Source of the DNA: Lactobacillaceae bacterium AF64-9pH9TA
GTDB lineage: Bacteria > Bacillota > Bacilli > Lactobacillales > Lactobacillaceae
DNA length: 63,496 bases
Direction of reading: 5' to 3'
NCBI GenBank assembly: GCA_027681045.1
Contig: JAQDCK010000009.1
Span: 1-63,496, forward strand
Shown: positions 24,547 to 33,604 of the stretch, one piece after another
Numbering within the stretch: position 1 is the stretch's first letter
Layout: each line of letters begins with the position of its first letter
Notes under the pieces: generated by a model
Seen by the model: only the letters and a program-made list of their open reading frames with translations
Told to the model about the DNA's origin: nothing
Database searches by the model: none
Program-made: the position numbers and the translations under genes

Positions 24547-26016
24547 ATGAACTTTGATATCGTAGTAGTAGGAGCTGGTGCTTCTGGCATCAGTGCAGCA
24601 TTAACCGCATCAGAATGCGGAGCAAAAGTAGCACTGTTGGAAAAAGGCGACAAGTTTGGCGGTGCAGGGATGTTTGGTGCCCAAGGACTATTTGCGGTTG
24701 AAAGCAGGGCTCAAAAAGAAGCTGGAGTGAAGTACAGCCTTAAAGATGCCTATGAGGAAATCATCAATTATACTCACCATTCATCTAACGCGTTAATGGT
24801 TAAAGCCATTCTTGAAGAATCAGCAGCCACAATCGATTGGATGGCTGAATCAGGTTTGGAGACTGAATTAGTGACCAACACTCAAGAAGTCCACCAGGAG
24901 CATCCCAGAACCTATCACCAATTTATCGATAAATTTAACGGATTTAAGCGGGTAATGAACAGTTTTTTAGAAAACGGCGGAGTCCTTATGACCGAAACTT
25001 CAGCCGAAAAAATTGTTCAAGAACAGGGTAAAGTAACTGCCGTTAAAGCAAACAGAAAAGGCGAAGAAATCACCTTGGAAACTAAAGCCGTAATCTTGGC
25101 TGATGGAGGATTTGTTGGCAATAAGGACGAAATCAAGCGTACTTTAGCAATTGATCCAGATGACCTGTACTCAATGGGTGAACGGAAAGCTACCGGTGAT
25201 GGCCTGCAGATGCTCAAAGAAGCTGGCGGCGTTAGTGATTACAAGAGAATTTTTGAAAACCATGCGGCAACTGTCTACTCAAAGACGGATCCAAAGTGGC
25301 ACAACGCAAGTCTTTTTGACTTGACCAACATTCCACTCTTATGGGTTAACCGGGAAGGCAAGCGATTTACTAATGAAGACGTAGTATATGATTTCGCCTT
25401 ATGGGGTGATTCCGTCTACCAGATCGGTGGGTACTACTACTTCCTTTTTGACCAAGCAACTGTCGATTATCTCCGTCAGCAAGCTTTGGACTGGACAAGT
25501 TCATTTGAAAGAACCTTCCGCTTACTAGATAAAAAGCCAATGACTTATCAAGTTGGTCCATATCCGCAACTAGATCAAGATTTAAATGAGGGTATCAGCC
25601 AAGGTGCTGTCTTCAAGGCAGATAGCATTCAAGAATTAGCAGAGAAGATTGCAGTTGATCCAGCAAATCTTACTGCAACTGTTAACCGATACAATGAACT
25701 GGTGGTAGAAGGCAAAGACCTGGATCTTTACAAAGATGACCATTTCATGACTTTGCCAGTCAAAGAGGGACCTTTCTATGCAGTTCGTGCTAATTCAACT
25801 ACCCTGGGGACTGTCGGTGGTGCATTAGTCAATGAGCATTTTGAGGCTCTAAATGTGAAGAGACAAGTAATTGATGGTATTTATGCGGTCGGAAATGACG
25901 CATCGGGCCTTTATGACTCATCTTATCCAACAATTGAAGGTTTAAGCAATGCCTTTGCCTGGAATTCAGGTCGAATTGCTGGCCGGTATGCTAGTGCTTA
26001 TGCAGCAATGAATTAA
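24547..26016 (+). CDS. FAD-dependent fumarate-reductase-like flavoprotein
   Basis: A 489-residue member of the FAD_binding_2 (fumarate reductase/succinate dehydrogenase flavoprotein) family. The N-terminal dinucleotide fold is VVVGAGASGISAALTASECGAKVALLEKG. A KATGDGLQM block is followed by the C-terminal FAD-contacting GNDASGLYDSSYPTIEGLSNAFAWNSGRIAG. No FMN-binding, haem or membrane anchor domain is present, so it is a soluble flavin subunit alone. It probably reduces an unsaturated organic acid or similar acceptor. Divergent from a LysR regulator that likely responds to its substrate. ATG 24547 follows AAGGAG. Confidence 0.85.
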   Translation: MNFDIVVVGAGASGISAALTASECGAKVALLEKGDKFGGAGMFGAQGLFAVESRAQKEAGVKYSLKDAYEEIINYTHHSSNALMVKAILEESAATIDWMAESGLETELVTNTQEVHQEHPRTYHQFIDKFNGFKRVMNSFLENGGVLMTETSAEKIVQEQGKVTAVKANRKGEEITLETKAVILADGGFVGNKDEIKRTLAIDPDDLYSMGERKATGDGLQMLKEAGGVSDYKRIFENHAATVYSKTDPKWHNASLFDLTNIPLLWVNREGKRFTNEDVVYDFALWGDSVYQIGGYYYFLFDQATVDYLRQQALDWTSSFERTFRLLDKKPMTYQVGPYPQLDQDLNEGISQGAVFKADSIQELAEKIAVDPANLTATVNRYNELVVEGKDLDLYKDDHFMTLPVKEGPFYAVRANSTTLGTVGGALVNEHFEALNVKRQVIDGIYAVGNDASGLYDSSYPTIEGLSNAFAWNSGRIAGRYASAYAAMN

Positions 26017-26027
26017 AAATAACAATA

Positions 26028-26058
26028 AGAGCTCTACCTAAAGTTTGGGTAGAGCTCT
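26028..26058. terminator. Bidirectional terminator
   Basis: AGAGCTCTACC and GGGTAGAGCTCT arms, between the convergent flavoprotein and antitoxin genes. Confidence 0.75.
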
Positions 26059-26077
26059 CGTTGTCAGTAAAATGCCA

Positions 26078-27001
26078 TTATTCTTCTAAGCCATTACTGA
26101 ATGTATCAAAAATCAATTGATCCTTGATAATCCTGCCGTCATCAGTTAAAGACCATGGGGATCCTGGTTGATGTGTCTTTTGGCTTAATCCAGATGCACT
26201 GTAATTAATGTAGGCTTCATTAACCAATCTCAACAGATGAGAGATATCGCTATCTTTAGAAACCAAGTTGTAATCATCAAATGCTTCTTTACTAGGCTTT
26301 CCAGTATCTAATACCGTAAGTCCCTTAAATTTGCTATGTACTTCTGTAATTACTGGACCGTACTGTAAGTGCACTATTGAAGACGTAAATAATTTGTTGT
26401 GCGTTTTCACCAGATAGCGCCCATATGCGAAATACAGTAGCTTGATTAGCTTCATTTGTGTCAATGGTTCAACGTTTTCATCTAATTCTCGGCCAAAATA
26501 ATTTTCAACTCTTAGCCAATTTGCCAATTGTACAGCAGTGAACTTTGGTTGGAAGTTTTGGTCAATAACAACAATATCTTCTTGCTGAAGATAAGCTTTG
26601 ACCTTAGCAACAAGATCATTTGAGTAATTATTAGTGTCATCCATTATGTATTGACGCAACAATTCATCGTCATTGATCAAGTACTTTAACATTTTATTGT
26701 TTGCCGGTGTAGGAAATGCACCAGCTTCGTACAGAGCAATAGTGTTTGGACTAAGTCCTGTCAGTTCTGCCAAATTGCGTTGAGAAAGACCAACTTTAGC
26801 CCGATATTTTTTGAGCTCTGTTGGCGAGAGGAGACCCATGTCGTCGCGGTACGCTTGTCTAGCCATTTCAGTTGCACGTTCATCGAGTTCAGCATCGTAA
26901 ATTGGCTGATTTGTTTCATCATCAAAGCGAGCTGGCGCTGTAACTTCGTAGTTTCGGTTTCCGATAGTGTAGACTGTCGTAAAATCTTTTACGTATGACA
27001 T
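26078..27001 (-). CDS. Panacea-domain antitoxin with N-terminal helix-turn-helix (PanA/MqsA-like)
   Basis: A protein of about 307 residues. An N-terminal part of about 60 residues is followed by an Xre-type helix-turn-helix, LRAKVGLSQRNLAELTGLSPNTIALYEAG-like, around residues 60-90. The C-terminal half is a SocA/Panacea-type domain: TQMKLIKLLYFAYGRYL, then LQYGPVITEVHSKF and GSPWSLTDDG. Panacea domains neutralise varied toxins. It follows the small MqsR-like gene by 19 nt in the order toxin-antitoxin. Start 27001 is chosen for AAGGAG upstream. It should also repress the operon through the palindrome at 27373-27388. Confidence 0.8.
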   Translation of the reverse strand: MSYVKDFTTVYTIGNRNYEVTAPARFDDETNQPIYDAELDERATEMARQAYRDDMGLLSPTELKKYRAKVGLSQRNLAELTGLSPNTIALYEAGAFPTPANNKMLKYLINDDELLRQYIMDDTNNYSNDLVAKVKAYLQQEDIVVIDQNFQPKFTAVQLANWLRVENYFGRELDENVEPLTQMKLIKLLYFAYGRYLVKTHNKLFTSSIVHLQYGPVITEVHSKFKGLTVLDTGKPSKEAFDDYNLVSKDSDISHLLRLVNEAYINYSASGLSQKTHQPGSPWSLTDDGRIIKDQLIFDTFSNGLEE

Positions 27002-27020
27002 AGAAAACATCTCCTTTTTG

Positions 27021-27314
27021 TTAATTCGAATCAAGGTGAAAACTGATAAAGACTACAAGATGACCATTATCGGCAAAAACAAACTTAATATAGTACGTTT
27101 GATCATACTCAGTTTTAAACACCCAGATAAATTGAGTATAATTATTGCGATTTCGCTCGTGTTTTACAAAGTCTTCTGACGATAATTGCTCAATGATTGT
27201 CTTTGCTAACATGCGAGAAACAGGCACTTTCATTGTGTCCCGTCTTGCAACCAATTTAAATCTATCATGACTGACCAGAAATTTTAGCTTTGCCAGTGCT
27301 TCAGCGACTTCCAT
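27021..27314 (-). CDS. MqsR-like toxin of the toxin-antitoxin pair
   Basis: A protein of about 97 residues starting MEVAEALAKLKFLV, with a basic patch (KLVARRD) and the C-terminal beta strands YTQFIWVFKTEYDQTYYIKFVFADNGHLVVFISFH. These resemble MqsR/RelE-fold ribonucleases. The start at 27314 follows AAGGAG by 12 nt; a longer frame to 27365 would run across the promoter. Assignment rests on size, position before a Panacea antitoxin and the strand pattern. The predicted activity, mRNA cleavage, is inference. Confidence 0.65.
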   Translation of the reverse strand: MEVAEALAKLKFLVSHDRFKLVARRDTMKVPVSRMLAKTIIEQLSSEDFVKHERNRNNYTQFIWVFKTEYDQTYYIKFVFADNGHLVVFISFHLDSN

Positions 27315-27347
27315 AGGCTCCCATATCTCCTTGATTTTTGTACCACT

Positions 27348-27388
27348 ATTATACCATCTCTTCAAAAGTTGCGCTACTAATTAGTAGC
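27348..27388 (-). promoter_or_regulatory. Toxin-antitoxin promoter with perfect 16-bp palindromic operator
   Basis: On the minus strand TATAAT lies at 27353-27348. GCTACTAATTAGTAGC, a perfect palindrome, occupies 27388-27373 just upstream in the -35 region. This is where the helix-turn-helix antitoxin should bind. Confidence 0.6.
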
Positions 27389-27486
27389 ACGGATAAAAAT
27401 CACCTCCAAAAGCGGGGGAGGGAACAGGGGAGGCGATACCTTGCTACCTCCTTTTTGCTACGGCTTCTGTACAAACCGGCAAGATT

Positions 27487-28380
27487 GTGCTTACATTAAA
27501 TTATTGTAATAAGGAAGTCGATATCATTTATGAAGCATTTTTTCTGATCAAGCCAAGTCCGGATCAGTCCAAAAGTAATCCCCTCGTCAAAAATACCGCT
27601 AGGGTGATGGAGGGGAGAGATTACGAGATCTACTTTAGTGAGTACAAGGATCACGTCAAAGAAATCATCAAAAATTACTCGGAAAAGACCCGGTTCTACT
27701 CAGTTGGCGGAGACGGCTTTTTCAACCAAGTCACCCAAAACCTCGTGCATACAGACCACGAAGTTGTTTGCCTGCCATTTGGGACGGACAATGACTTTTC
27801 CCGCGCGATTCATCGCCATATGAGTCCTGAAGCCATCCTCAAAGCGACTTTAGACCGGCCAGCGATTCCAATTGACACGATTTTAGTCAATGATGAGCGC
27901 TCCTGCGTCAACGTTAGCTGCTTTGGACTTGACGTCTTGATTGCCAATACGGTACATGACGTTAAAACGCCTAAAAGCGCAGCATATATGGCTTCAATCC
28001 TGCGAAATATCAGCCGCTATAAGTTTGCCAAAGTGAAAGTTATGGGCCAAAATGGTCTTCTTTTTAATGATCAAGTCACGCTCTGTGCCTTCTGCAATGG
28101 ACGTTTTTACGGCGGGGGCTTCCAAATTTCACTCAAATCAAAGATCAATGACAGTCTGATTGACATGGTAATCCTGCCAAAAGTGAATCGCTTATTCGCG
28201 CCATATTATATCTATAAAATTCTTCGAAAGAACCTAAATAGCTGCAAGGATGTAGTAGTGAAGCAGGTAAAAGAATGCGTAATAACAACGCCTGCAGCAA
28301 TGAATCTTGATGGCGAAAAGAAGGAGGCTGCCATGTATCATCTGGTCGTTCAGCCAAAATCTTTGAACTTGGTCATCTAA
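27487..28380 (+). CDS. Diacylglycerol-kinase-family lipid kinase with apparent 5' frameshift
   Basis: About 285 residues of a DAGK/LCB5-type kinase. The nucleotide loop is SVGGDGFFNQV, then LPFGTDNDFSRA, then FCNGRFYGGGFQIS and the C-terminal NLDGE. It would phosphorylate diacylglycerol or a related lipid at the membrane. The family start MKHFFLIKPS is present as ATG at 27530 after AAGGAAG (27511). However, the T-run at 27538-27543 has six T where seven would keep the frame. Only an upstream GTG (27487), without a good site, is in frame. Either the gene is inactivated, uses slippage, or the base call is wrong. Confidence 0.75.
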   Translation: MLTLNYCNKEVDIIYEAFFLIKPSPDQSKSNPLVKNTARVMEGRDYEIYFSEYKDHVKEIIKNYSEKTRFYSVGGDGFFNQVTQNLVHTDHEVVCLPFGTDNDFSRAIHRHMSPEAILKATLDRPAIPIDTILVNDERSCVNVSCFGLDVLIANTVHDVKTPKSAAYMASILRNISRYKFAKVKVMGQNGLLFNDQVTLCAFCNGRFYGGGFQISLKSKINDSLIDMVILPKVNRLFAPYYIYKILRKNLNSCKDVVVKQVKECVITTPAAMNLDGEKKEAAMYHLVVQPKSLNLVI

Positions 28381-28461
28381 CAAGTCTAAGCTATTGAATC
28401 TGCCGCAAATCACGGTAGATTTTTTGTAGCTTGATAAGACAGAAATCAAAAGCAAAAAAGA

Positions 28462-28529
28462 AAAATAAAAAATGCTCAAAAACTCAGTAAACTTGCTAAA
28501 TAGCAAATCATTGAGCCAAAAGAGCATTT
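28462..28529 (-). terminator. Nested-stem terminator of the RimL-like gene
   Basis: On the minus strand AAATGCTC...GAGCATTT encloses CTCA...TGAG and TGCT...AGCA, a three-tier hairpin, followed by a T-rich tail. Confidence 0.65.
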
Positions 28530-28614
28530 CGAACTTCTGTCATTAAAATTATAGTTTTAAACTAACACACATGAGGAATCAGCACTAAAACTTTGATCTT
28601 CAAGCGAGGGTAAC

Positions 28615-29172
28615 TTAGTACTTTTCCTGCACATTAGGCCATTCTTCAGCAAGCACCGCGTACTCATTACTATCATGATAGCCGTCTCTAAGGATCAGCC
28701 GGCCCTTATGGCAGCCTTCAAACCGCATCCCCAGCCGTTTAGCCACATTATTGCTTGGCAGATTGTCTACAGCGCACTGCAGCATAATTCTGTGCAGGCC
28801 ATATTCCTCAAAGGCGATATTGATGATAGCCCGGGTAGCCATCGTCATAATCCCGCGTCCGCGGAATTCTTTGCCCAAAAAGTAGCCTATATCTGCCTCA
28901 GAGTACCTAGCATCAATTGAATTCAAGCTGACTTTACCAGCTAAACGGCCATGATACCAAATGTGCAGGTCTAAGGCTTTGCCTTCAGCAAACCTGACTA
29001 AAGCATGCCTAATAGCGTCAGTCTCAGCTTGCACGTCATGAACGTGGTCAACCCAAGGCAAGTAGTATGATAAATTGTCCCGGTTTCTGTCAATTAAGTC
29101 ATACAGAGCTTCACCGTCAGTCAATCTTGGCACGGCTAACTCTAATTCATCGTTGATCTTGTAGCTAAACAT
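28615..29172 (-). CDS. RimJ/RimL-type GNAT acetyltransferase
   Basis: A 185-residue acetyltransferase of the ribosomal-protein serine/alanine acetyltransferase group. The N-terminal LSYYLPWVDHVHDV block is characteristic. The acetyl-CoA loop is GYFLGKEFRGRGIMTMATRAIINIAF, followed by LQCAVDNLPSNNVAKRLGMRFEG. It may acetylate N-termini of proteins or a small molecule. Single gene followed by a nested-stem terminator. Confidence 0.85.
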   Translation of the reverse strand: MFSYKINDELELAVPRLTDGEALYDLIDRNRDNLSYYLPWVDHVHDVQAETDAIRHALVRFAEGKALDLHIWYHGRLAGKVSLNSIDARYSEADIGYFLGKEFRGRGIMTMATRAIINIAFEEYGLHRIMLQCAVDNLPSNNVAKRLGMRFEGCHKGRLILRDGYHDSNEYAVLAEEWPNVQEKY

Positions 29173-29367
29173 AAACCCATCTCTAATCCAAAAGCAATTA
29201 CGAAAAAGATTATCTAAATTATATCAGAGCACAGTATCAAATGCTACCGGACAAAATGACCATCTGGGGGCTAATCAGCGTCCTCTCTCGTAGATTTTTA
29301 TACACAACTTTACATAATATGTATTATTCGAACTACTTGATAAAAAAGAAATTGTATCCCCTCCAAA

Positions 29368-29393
29368 CAAAAAAGCACTGCGTTTGCAGTGCT
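29368..29393 (-). terminator. Terminator of the ppiB-SLAP unit
   Basis: AGCACTGC and GCAGTGCT arms with a 4-nt loop and a six-T tail on the minus strand. Confidence 0.8.
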
Positions 29394-29398
29394 CAAGT

Positions 29399-29935
29399 TT
29401 AAGATGTTTGCGGTTCAGTTGTTTGGTTCTGCGTGTTTGGATCACTAGTCACTTCGCCCTTAGGCGTTTCGATATTTCTTGCCTTAACGTACAAGCCAAC
29501 GCCAATTGCCCAGTACTTGCTGCCATTGATCTTTTTCTTGCCGCCATAGACAGTTACCGAGCCATTCTTCAGCAAGACACCGGAATTCTTCATCCGCTTG
29601 CCTTTGCTGGAATAAATGTAGCTGTTATGGTTCAACTGGCAATCCAGGCCAACCACGTTCATATATGCCACGTACTTGTTTTGGCCGATCATGATATATG
29701 ACTTGTCACCAACATAATTAATCATGCTGTAGCAGCCAACGGCTTTACCGGCTAGGATCTTCTTGTCCTTGGTCCGTTTGCCTTTTTCGTCGTATACGTA
29801 TGTGTTGACCATGGCATTCTTGTAAAACGGTTTGTCAGCATCTGAAGCTGCCGTAGTCTTTGCCTTTGGCGCCAAAAAAAAGGCAAAAGCCAATACAAAT
29901 ATTAACTTAACGAGCCGAAGCCGTTTTAACTTCAC
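29399..29935 (-). CDS. Exported SLAP-domain protein
   Basis: A 178-residue secreted protein. Residues 1-29 form a signal peptide (KLKRLRLVKLIFVLAFAFFLA). Two SLAP (Lactobacillus S-layer-associated) repeats follow: one from about residue 37 (NAMVNTYVYDEKGKR) and one from about 102 (HNSYIYSSKGKRMKN). These repeats bind cell-wall polymers, so the protein should be wall-attached. The C-terminus is a Thr/Gln-rich tail. It starts with GTG at 29935, 31 nt after ppiB, and probably shares its transcript. No enzymatic domain is seen. Confidence 0.75.
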   Translation of the reverse strand: MKLKRLRLVKLIFVLAFAFFLAPKAKTTAASDADKPFYKNAMVNTYVYDEKGKRTKDKKILAGKAVGCYSMINYVGDKSYIMIGQNKYVAYMNVVGLDCQLNHNSYIYSSKGKRMKNSGVLLKNGSVTVYGGKKKINGSKYWAIGVGLYVKARNIETPKGEVTSDPNTQNQTTEPQTS

Positions 29936-29966
29936 TCTTGTTCACGCAAACCTTTCTTACTTACTC

Positions 29967-30554
29967 TTAGTCAGCAATTTCGACAGTCGTAATTACCACG
30001 TCTTCAAGCGGCTTGTCGTTACCGTCCTTGGCAACCTTGGCAATTTCGTCAACGACATCCATGCCGTCAGTTACATGGCCAAAAACAGTATGTCTGTGGT
30101 CAAGCCATGGCGTGCCACCTTGCTTGTAAGCCTTGACAACTTCTTCTGGGTATTGGGCATCGCGCAATTGTTGAATGAAGCGCTTTGGCATGTTCTTATT
30201 TTGCACGATAAAGAATTGTGAGCCGTTGGTATTTGGACCAGCGTTGGCCATTGACAAAGCCCCGCGCAAGTTGAAGAGTTCGTTTGAGAATTCGTCTTCA
30301 AAGTTGTGGCCCCAGATGCTTTGACCACCGGCACCAGTACCTTCCGGGTCCCCGCCTTGGATCATGAAGTCGCTGATCACCCGGTGGAAGGTTACGCCGT
30401 CGTAGTAGCCCTTTTGTGCCAGGCGGACGAAGTTTTCAACGGTCATTGGCGCTTCTTCAGGGAAAAGCTGGATGACGATGTCGCCGTGGTTGGTCTTGAT
30501 AGTAGCCTTTTGGCCCTTGGCTTGGTCAAGGTTAAGTTGTGGGTATTCAGACAT
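29967..30554 (-). CDS. ppiB: Peptidyl-prolyl cis-trans isomerase, cyclophilin type
   Basis: A 195-residue cytosolic cyclophilin. Active-site motifs are [21 protein letters not shown] and NTNGSQFFI, followed by [15 protein letters not shown]. It speeds proline isomerisation during folding. No signal peptide. An in-frame stretch [28 protein letters not shown] is the usual insertion of the lactobacillar form. A SLAP-domain protein gene follows closely. Confidence 0.95.
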   Translation of the reverse strand: MSEYPQLNLDQAKGQKATIKTNHGDIVIQLFPEEAPMTVENFVRLAQKGYYDGVTFHRVISDFMIQGGDPEGTGAGGQSIWGHNFEDEFSNELFNLRGALSMANAGPNTNGSQFFIVQNKNMPKRFIQQLRDAQYPEEVVKAYKQGGTPWLDHRHTVFGHVTDGMDVVDEIAKVAKDGNDKPLEDVVITTVEIAD

Positions 30555-30616
30555 TATTTATGTGCTCCTTGTCATATTAATTCTTTAGATTCTTTCTAAA
30601 TTATATCATTCAGCAT

Positions 30617-30644
30617 AAAAAAAGACAGCGAACTGCTGTCTTAG
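30617..30644 (-). terminator. Terminator of the dap operon
   Basis: AAGACAGCAGTTCGCTGTCTTTTTTT on the minus strand, beginning 9 nt after the patA stop. Confidence 0.82.
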
Positions 30645-30652
30645 AAAAAATA

Positions 30653-31834
30653 TTAGAGCTGAGCTACATATTCACCAAGCCGCTTGACTACTTCTGCCAG
30701 CTTGTCGTCAGCTGCGGCATATGAGAAGCGGACATAGCCAGCTGATCCCTTCCCAAATACGCTGCCTGGAATCAAACCAACTCGAGCCTTTCTAGCCACA
30801 TCTTTGGCAAAAGCAAAGTCATCACTACCGAACTTCTCCGGAATCTTGGCAAAAATGTAAAATGCCCCTTGCGGCACGGCCATTTCAAAGCCTAGCTTGG
30901 TCAGATGCTCAACCATGAAGTCCCGCCGGCGCTGGTAGGCTGCCTTAAATTCCTTAGGATCGTCAAGCCCCTTGGTCAAAGCCTCGATTGCCGCGTCTTG
31001 GGCGATATTGTCCACGCAGGTCACCATGAAACTATGCGCCTTGGCCACATTCGGCAGTAAACTTGCTGGAGCCGCGATATATCCGAGCCGATAGCCAGTC
31101 ATGGCGTGTGACTTTGATAAACCGCTGATCAAGATTACCTGTCCCGACAGTAAAGTAGCCAAAGAGAAATGTTCTTGGTCATAAGTCAGTTCGCTGTAAA
31201 TTTCATCACAGATTGCCAGCAAATGGTGCTTCTTGATCACTTCTGCCAAAGCAGTTAACTCAGCTTTGGAATAAGTCCGTCCTGTTGGGTTGCATGGGTA
31301 GTTGAGCATGATTGCCTTAACCTGGTCACCGGCCGCCTCAATCTCCGCTTCCAAGCGCTCTGGCGTCAAGTTGAAGCCAGTATCTGAGGTATCGATCATC
31401 ACCACTTCCCCGCCTGCCATTTCAATGTTGGTAAAGTAAAGGGAAAAGACTGGAGTTGGTACTAAAACCTTGTCACCTGGATTTAAAAGTCCCAGTAAAG
31501 TTGCCGTAATTGCTTCAGTTGCCCCGTCAGTAACAATAACTTCAGTTTCCGGGTTATAGTCAACCTGTCTGCTTGCCGCCAGATACTTGCTGATAGCTTG
31601 GCGCAGGGCCAGCTTCCCTTTTGATGGCCCGTAGTGGGAGTCATCTGCTTCAATTCCCTTGATAGCGGCTCTTTTAACATGGTCTGGCACCGCAAAGTCT
31701 GGTTCTCCCAAGGTAAGCTTGATAATTCCCGGGATCTGGGAAATTTCCTCGTCAAAAGCCCGGATGGCTGAAGGCGCGATTTTAGCAAGCTTTCTGTTGC
31801 CTAAATCCCGCAAGTTAGGATCTGTTTCTGGCAT
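30653..31834 (-). CDS. patA: N-acetyl-LL-diaminopimelate aminotransferase (PatA-type)
   Basis: A PLP-dependent class I/II aminotransferase of about 393 residues. Signature blocks are NYPCNPTGRTYSKAEL and the PLP lysine in ISGLSKSHAMTGYRLGY, plus FSYAAADDKL at the end. As the last gene of the riboswitch-controlled dap operon it most likely makes N-acetyl-LL-diaminopimelate from the keto acid, as B. subtilis PatA does. The start at 31834 (MPETDPN) is preferred over 31897, which would overlap dapB. Specificity comes from context, not from sequence alone. Confidence 0.88.
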   Translation of the reverse strand: MPETDPNLRDLGNRKLAKIAPSAIRAFDEEISQIPGIIKLTLGEPDFAVPDHVKRAAIKGIEADDSHYGPSKGKLALRQAISKYLAASRQVDYNPETEVIVTDGATEAITATLLGLLNPGDKVLVPTPVFSLYFTNIEMAGGEVVMIDTSDTGFNLTPERLEAEIEAAGDQVKAIMLNYPCNPTGRTYSKAELTALAEVIKKHHLLAICDEIYSELTYDQEHFSLATLLSGQVILISGLSKSHAMTGYRLGYIAAPASLLPNVAKAHSFMVTCVDNIAQDAAIEALTKGLDDPKEFKAAYQRRRDFMVEHLTKLGFEMAVPQGAFYIFAKIPEKFGSDDFAFAKDVARKARVGLIPGSVFGKGSAGYVRFSYAAADDKLAEVVKRLGEYVAQL

Positions 31835-31871
31835 GATGATCGTCTTTCTATTTAAAAACAAAGAATACTTT

Positions 31872-32651
31872 CTACAAAATGTTTTCCAGGCCGACATAAA
31901 GCTGGTCTAAGTCAGCTACCTTCTCCAAGGCAACCTTGACCCCGCTCATGAAGGATGACCGGTCAAAGGAGTCCTGCCGGATGGTTAAGGCTTCCCCCTT
32001 GCCGCCAAAAAGGACCTGTTCATGAGCGATGTAGCCTGGCAAGCGAACCGCGTGCAGTTTGATGCCTTGGTAATCGCCCCCTCTTACACCAGGCAGGCTT
32101 TCTGTCGTGTCTGCTGCAGTTTGGTGGGGCTCGCGGACTTCAGCGATCAGCTTGGCTGTGGCCAAGGCCGTGCCTGATGGAGCATCCTTCTTATCTTCGT
32201 GGTGCATTTCGATGATTTCCACGTCTGGGAAGTATTTAGCTGCTTCTTGGGCAAACTTCATCAATAAAACAGCTGACATGCCAAAGTTAGGAGCAATCAA
32301 GCCGCCAATCCCCTTCTCCTTGGCCAATTGCTTCAGCTCAGCTTCTTGATGGTCAGTCAAGCCGGTCGTCCCCACGATTGGCCGGTAGCCGTTTTCCAAG
32401 GCATAGCGGACGTTTTGGTAGACAGAAGACGGGACAGTAAAGTCAACCCAGATATCCGCGGCGTCTGCCGGAATATCATCCAGGCTGGTGTACAGCTTAG
32501 CGCTTGCTGGCAGGCCATATTCTGTAGGGTCACTGCTCTTTAAACGGTGAGCCAGGCCAGCCGTAATTTCAAAGTCTGGCAGGCTTGCTACTAATTTAAC
32601 GACTTGCTGGCCCATTGAGCCGGCAAAACCGGCCAATAAAATTCTTGGCAT
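31872..32651 (-). CDS. dapB: 4-hydroxy-tetrahydrodipicolinate reductase
   Basis: A 259-residue DapB, reducing the DapA product with NAD(P)H. The N-terminal Rossmann start is [18 protein letters not shown]. The catalytic and substrate motif is [20 protein letters not shown] (about residues 152-171). ATG 32651 is separated from the dapA stop by a single nucleotide, so the genes are translationally linked. Confidence 0.96.
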   Translation of the reverse strand: MPRILLAGFAGSMGQQVVKLVASLPDFEITAGLAHRLKSSDPTEYGLPASAKLYTSLDDIPADAADIWVDFTVPSSVYQNVRYALENGYRPIVGTTGLTDHQEAELKQLAKEKGIGGLIAPNFGMSAVLLMKFAQEAAKYFPDVEIIEMHHEDKKDAPSGTALATAKLIAEVREPHQTAADTTESLPGVRGGDYQGIKLHAVRLPGYIAHEQVLFGGKGEALTIRQDSFDRSSFMSGVKVALEKVADLDQLYVGLENIL

Positions 32652-32652
32652 C

Positions 32653-33582
32653 TTATTCTCCTTCTAACATATCACGCGTTAGCTCGCCGGCTAAAGAATC
32701 TTTCGGCAGCTTCAAAGCAGTGGCGAGTTCTTCCTTTTCTTCATCGTTTAAAGCTACAAGCGGCAAGCGTAAGCCGCCAACTTGATAGCCCATGGCTGCT
32801 AAAGCCGCCTTAACTGGTGATGGTGATGGGAACATGAACAGGGCGTTCATCCGCGGAGTCAGCCAGCGCTGCAAGCTGCCGGCCAAGGCAAAGTTGCCCG
32901 CGTAAAGTTCATCGTACATCTCCCGCATTCTTGGGGTATACAGGTGGCTGGCAACTGAGATAACCCCGTCAGCGCCCAATACTCTGGCAGCCAGCGCCTG
33001 GGCATCTTCGCCGGTAAAGACAGCGAAGTTTACTGGCCGGCCGGAAACGATCTCTTCGATTTCTTCCAGGCTGGCGCACTGCTTAATACCGGCAATGTTG
33101 GGATGCTGTGCCAGCTGTAAAATAGTTGACACTTCCATTTTAACCCCAGTCCGGCCAGGGATGTTGTAGATGACTACTGGAATGTGAACCTGGTCGGCAA
33201 CTGCCGTAAAGTGAGCGATCATTGACCGCTGGTTTGGCTTGTTGTATGGCGGAACGACCACTAAAGCATAGTCGATGCCCGGAATCTGGGCAACTTCTTC
33301 AGTAAAAGCAATGGTTTCTGCTGTGTTATTGCTGCCCGTGCCGGCAATAACCGGTACACGCCCATTTACAATCTGACCAAAGCGGGTGTATAAGGCAATC
33401 TTTTCGTCATGGGTCAAAGTTGGCGTCTCACCAGTTGTCCCGCCAATCACAAAGCCGTTGCAGCCCTGGTCAATCAAATTATTGGTTAATTCAGTCAAGC
33501 TGGCAAAGTCGATCTCTCCGTCCTCAGTAAAAGGCGTGATGATTGCTGTCAGTAAGTCCGCGTTTTGTAATTTTTGGTTCAT
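32653..33582 (-). CDS. dapA: 4-hydroxy-tetrahydrodipicolinate synthase
   Basis: A 309-residue DapA TIM-barrel aldolase that condenses pyruvate with aspartate semialdehyde. The [15 protein letters not shown] signature sits near residue 47. The Schiff-base lysine is in [14 protein letters not shown], and the catalytic Tyr is in [13 protein letters not shown]. Third gene of the dap operon, 22 nt after dapL. Lysine feedback at the enzyme level cannot be judged here; transcriptional control is by the upstream riboswitch. Confidence 0.96.
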   Translation of the reverse strand: MNQKLQNADLLTAIITPFTEDGEIDFASLTELTNNLIDQGCNGFVIGGTTGETPTLTHDEKIALYTRFGQIVNGRVPVIAGTGSNNTAETIAFTEEVAQIPGIDYALVVVPPYNKPNQRSMIAHFTAVADQVHIPVVIYNIPGRTGVKMEVSTILQLAQHPNIAGIKQCASLEEIEEIVSGRPVNFAVFTGEDAQALAARVLGADGVISVASHLYTPRMREMYDELYAGNFALAGSLQRWLTPRMNALFMFPSPSPVKAALAAMGYQVGGLRLPLVALNDEEKEELATALKLPKDSLAGELTRDMLEGE

Positions 33583-33604
33583 TATCTTTGCCTCTATTGT
33601 ATAT

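Noticed and set aside
27420..27486. Terminator-like GGAGG/CCTCC hairpin upstream of the lipid kinase
   Set aside because: The stem is only 5 bp with a 13-nt loop and there is no plus-strand gene before it to terminate; not counted as a feature.
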